A stretch of DNA of 64,000 nucleotides from Rhodothermales bacterium. GTDB taxonomy: Bacteria > Bacteroidota > Rhodothermia > Rhodothermales > Bin80. The position numbers were made by a program, and so were the translations under genes. This document shows positions 63,013-64,000 of the stretch, piece by piece (position 1 is the first letter of the stretch; each line of letters opens with the position of its first letter). Under the pieces are notes generated by a model. The model was not told the origin of the DNA and ran no database searches. It worked only from the letters and a program-made list of their open reading frames with translations. The DNA is taken from NCBI GenBank assembly GCA_951812585.1, contig OX638318.1, positions 1,082,819 to 1,146,818 on the forward strand, given 5' to 3'.

Positions 63013-63207
63013 CTATATTATGGCGCTGATCTTGTTGAAGATCTCGTCCTTGGGTTCGTCCGTCTTCTCGTGGATAAGCCGCACCATCTTACGCATGTTG
63101 CCGCGCGCCTTCTTCATCTCCCGATCCGTGAATTTCACTTCGTCCCACATCTCCTCAATCTGATTTCGCACCTGCGCCCAGCTTTCGTTCATGCGTGGAG
63201 TGGCCAT
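63013..63207 (-). CDS. CsbD-like small protein
   Basis: 64 residues, all helical: WAQVRNQIEEMWDEVKFTDR then EMKKARGNMRKMVRLIHEKT. The pattern 'W..v..q..e.W..lt..d....g....l...i....' matches CsbD/YjbJ stress proteins, although the Gly-rich loop is weak. Its TAG touches the GTG start of the TM2 gene. Confidence 0.6.
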   Translation of the reverse strand: MATPRMNESWAQVRNQIEEMWDEVKFTDREMKKARGNMRKMVRLIHEKTDEPKDEIFNKISAII

Positions 63208-63246
63208 AGATCGCGATGCCGTCTGTTAGGGTACCGTGCCTGCGTG

Positions 63247-63702
63247 CTACCACACGGCGGCGAATTGGTTCCAGAACATGAGCACCAGGATTGCCAGCCA
63301 GAGGAGGTGCCCGCATCCAACCGCGGCAGCCAAGCGTTTCTGGTAACTGTGCGTTTCCGCGTCCGCCGCGCTGGCGGTCCGCAATCCGCGCCACGCAGGT
63401 CGAATCATCAGGTAATGCACGGCGATCAGGATGCCAAGGAACACCGACGCGATGTGGTATTGCATCTGGCCCGGATAGCCACCCCCAACGCCCAGGAGTC
63501 CCATCGCAAAGGCGAAGGTGAGCAAAAGGAACAGGCCCATGAGCCGCACCGCCCTCGCACCATCCTCGGCCAGCGCGGCGGCCGCCTCACCGTCCAAGCG
63601 ACCCACCTGACGCGCCTGTCCACCCAGTCGCAGGGCCAAACCGAACCACGCCGCGCCGGTGACGATATGAAGCAGCAAGAATATGAGACGTAGAGCAGCC
63701 AT
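63247..63702 (-). CDS. Four-helix membrane protein, hypothetical
   Basis: 151 residues with four predicted membrane spans (LRLIFLLLHIVTGAAWFGLA, LMGLFLLLTFAFAMGLLGVG, YHIASVFLGILIAVHYLMIR, AVGCGHLLWLAILVLMFW). His residues sit in or near spans 1, 3 and 4, which resembles CopD/DUF2269-like proteins that may bind heme or copper. Not assigned to a family with certainty. It stands between the CsbD-like and fadE genes on the same strand. Confidence 0.7.
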   Translation of the reverse strand: MAALRLIFLLLHIVTGAAWFGLALRLGGQARQVGRLDGEAAAALAEDGARAVRLMGLFLLLTFAFAMGLLGVGGGYPGQMQYHIASVFLGILIAVHYLMIRPAWRGLRTASAADAETHSYQKRLAAAVGCGHLLWLAILVLMFWNQFAAVW

Positions 63703-63759
63703 CCTAAATTCCTTTTTGTGAACAACAACCTGCCGGCGCCCGACCGGGGCGACGTCCTC

Positions 63760-64000
63760 CTACACGGCCCATGCAAAATCCTCTGCTTTCGGCCGTTCAC
63801 TACACTGATGGTGCCGGCGATAAGATGCTGCATCAAAAGCATCAACCTGTATAGCCTCCCAGCACGCAGCCTCCGCACGCCGGATGAGCGCCAGTTCGTC
63901 TGCCGTTATAAGGCCCGCTTCGTGCGCGCGTGCGGCTAGCGTCTCTTTAGGATGTTTGGCCAGCACCCTTGTGCGCACGGCCTTGAACACACGTCGCATG
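63760..64000 (-). CDS. fadE: Acyl-CoA dehydrogenase FadE, C-terminal end
   Basis: The last 79 or so residues of a gene that runs past the window edge. The stretch RRVFKAVRTRVLAKHP, ARAHEAGLITADELALIRRA, EAACWEAIQVDAFDAAS is the DUF1974 C-terminal region of FadE, which performs the first step of fatty acid beta-oxidation. The apparent ATG at the window end is internal. The tail beyond VDAFD is longer than in E. coli. Confidence 0.83.
   Translation of the reverse strand, partial: MRRVFKAVRTRVLAKHPKETLAARAHEAGLITADELALIRRAEAACWEAIQVDAFDAASYRRHHQCSERPKAEDFAWAV

Overview
The window looks like a chromosomal piece of a GC-rich member of the Bacteroidota/Rhodothermota branch. The evidence is type IX secretion genes (PorV/PorQ-like barrel, DUF5103 'plug' lipoprotein, a secreted protein with a C-terminal sorting domain), DUF3667, DUF5117-type metalloproteases, a GWxTD protein, SpmA/SpmB, Tat-exported Gfo/Idh dehydrogenases and a PVC-type cytochrome. 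Shine-Dalgarno motifs are scarce and many genes overlap by ATGA or GTGA. The rank is an inference; no rRNA or tRNA gene was seen.

Layout. 1-4.8 kb: end of the 2-oxoglutarate dehydrogenase E1 gene, ribosomal protein S21, RdgB, Dtd, a HAD hydrolase and DUF3667. 5.4-8.7 kb: a Gfo/Idh oxidoreductase, a TIM-barrel isomerase and a divergent AroE-like gene. 8.7-11.8 kb: a decayed accessory stretch with an IS3-type transposase relic, one small exported protein and broken coiled-coil membrane genes. 11.9-16.1 kb: a sulfatase, a second Gfo/Idh protein and a second TIM-barrel protein. Together with the first group this suggests catabolism of sulfated or modified glycans. 16.2-18.3 kb: a wrecked type I restriction locus (3' end of hsdS, a DUF4062/AlbA_2 gene, 5' end of hsdR). 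18.4-33.3 kb: mtnA, PorV-like, a 1273-residue DUF6807/cytochrome lipoprotein, rsmB, then mce-uvrC, a sulfite-oxidase-like protein with its cytochrome, spmAB and a T9SS cargo protein. 33.4-39.8 kb: twin metalloprotease lipoproteins and the T9SS plug. 40.3-45.7 kb: dnaE, arsC, Smr, puuD-like and SxtJ. 45.8-48.7 kb: a zinc CDF exporter, a His-rich protein and a methyltransferase. 48.7-52.8 kb: DNA primase. 53-59.9 kb: ppgK, dapD, a SPOR lipoprotein, deoC, btuF-btuC, a polyprenyl synthase and an MBL hydrolase. 60-64 kb: GWxTD protein, TM2 protein, CsbD-like protein, a membrane protein and the end of fadE.

Most striking is the primase. It is 1358 residues, about twice the usual DnaG length. It has one zinc domain, then three successive degenerate copies of the Toprim core that have lost acidic residues, then one intact core and a helicase-binding tail. 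Other points of interest: near-identical halves of the twin metalloproteases (gene conversion), a methylmalonyl-CoA epimerase fused to a hydrolase-like half domain, a DUF6807-cytochrome fusion, and three operon junctions where a short duplication copies the downstream start or upstream stop region, in two cases creating a mini-ORF that overlaps the real start.
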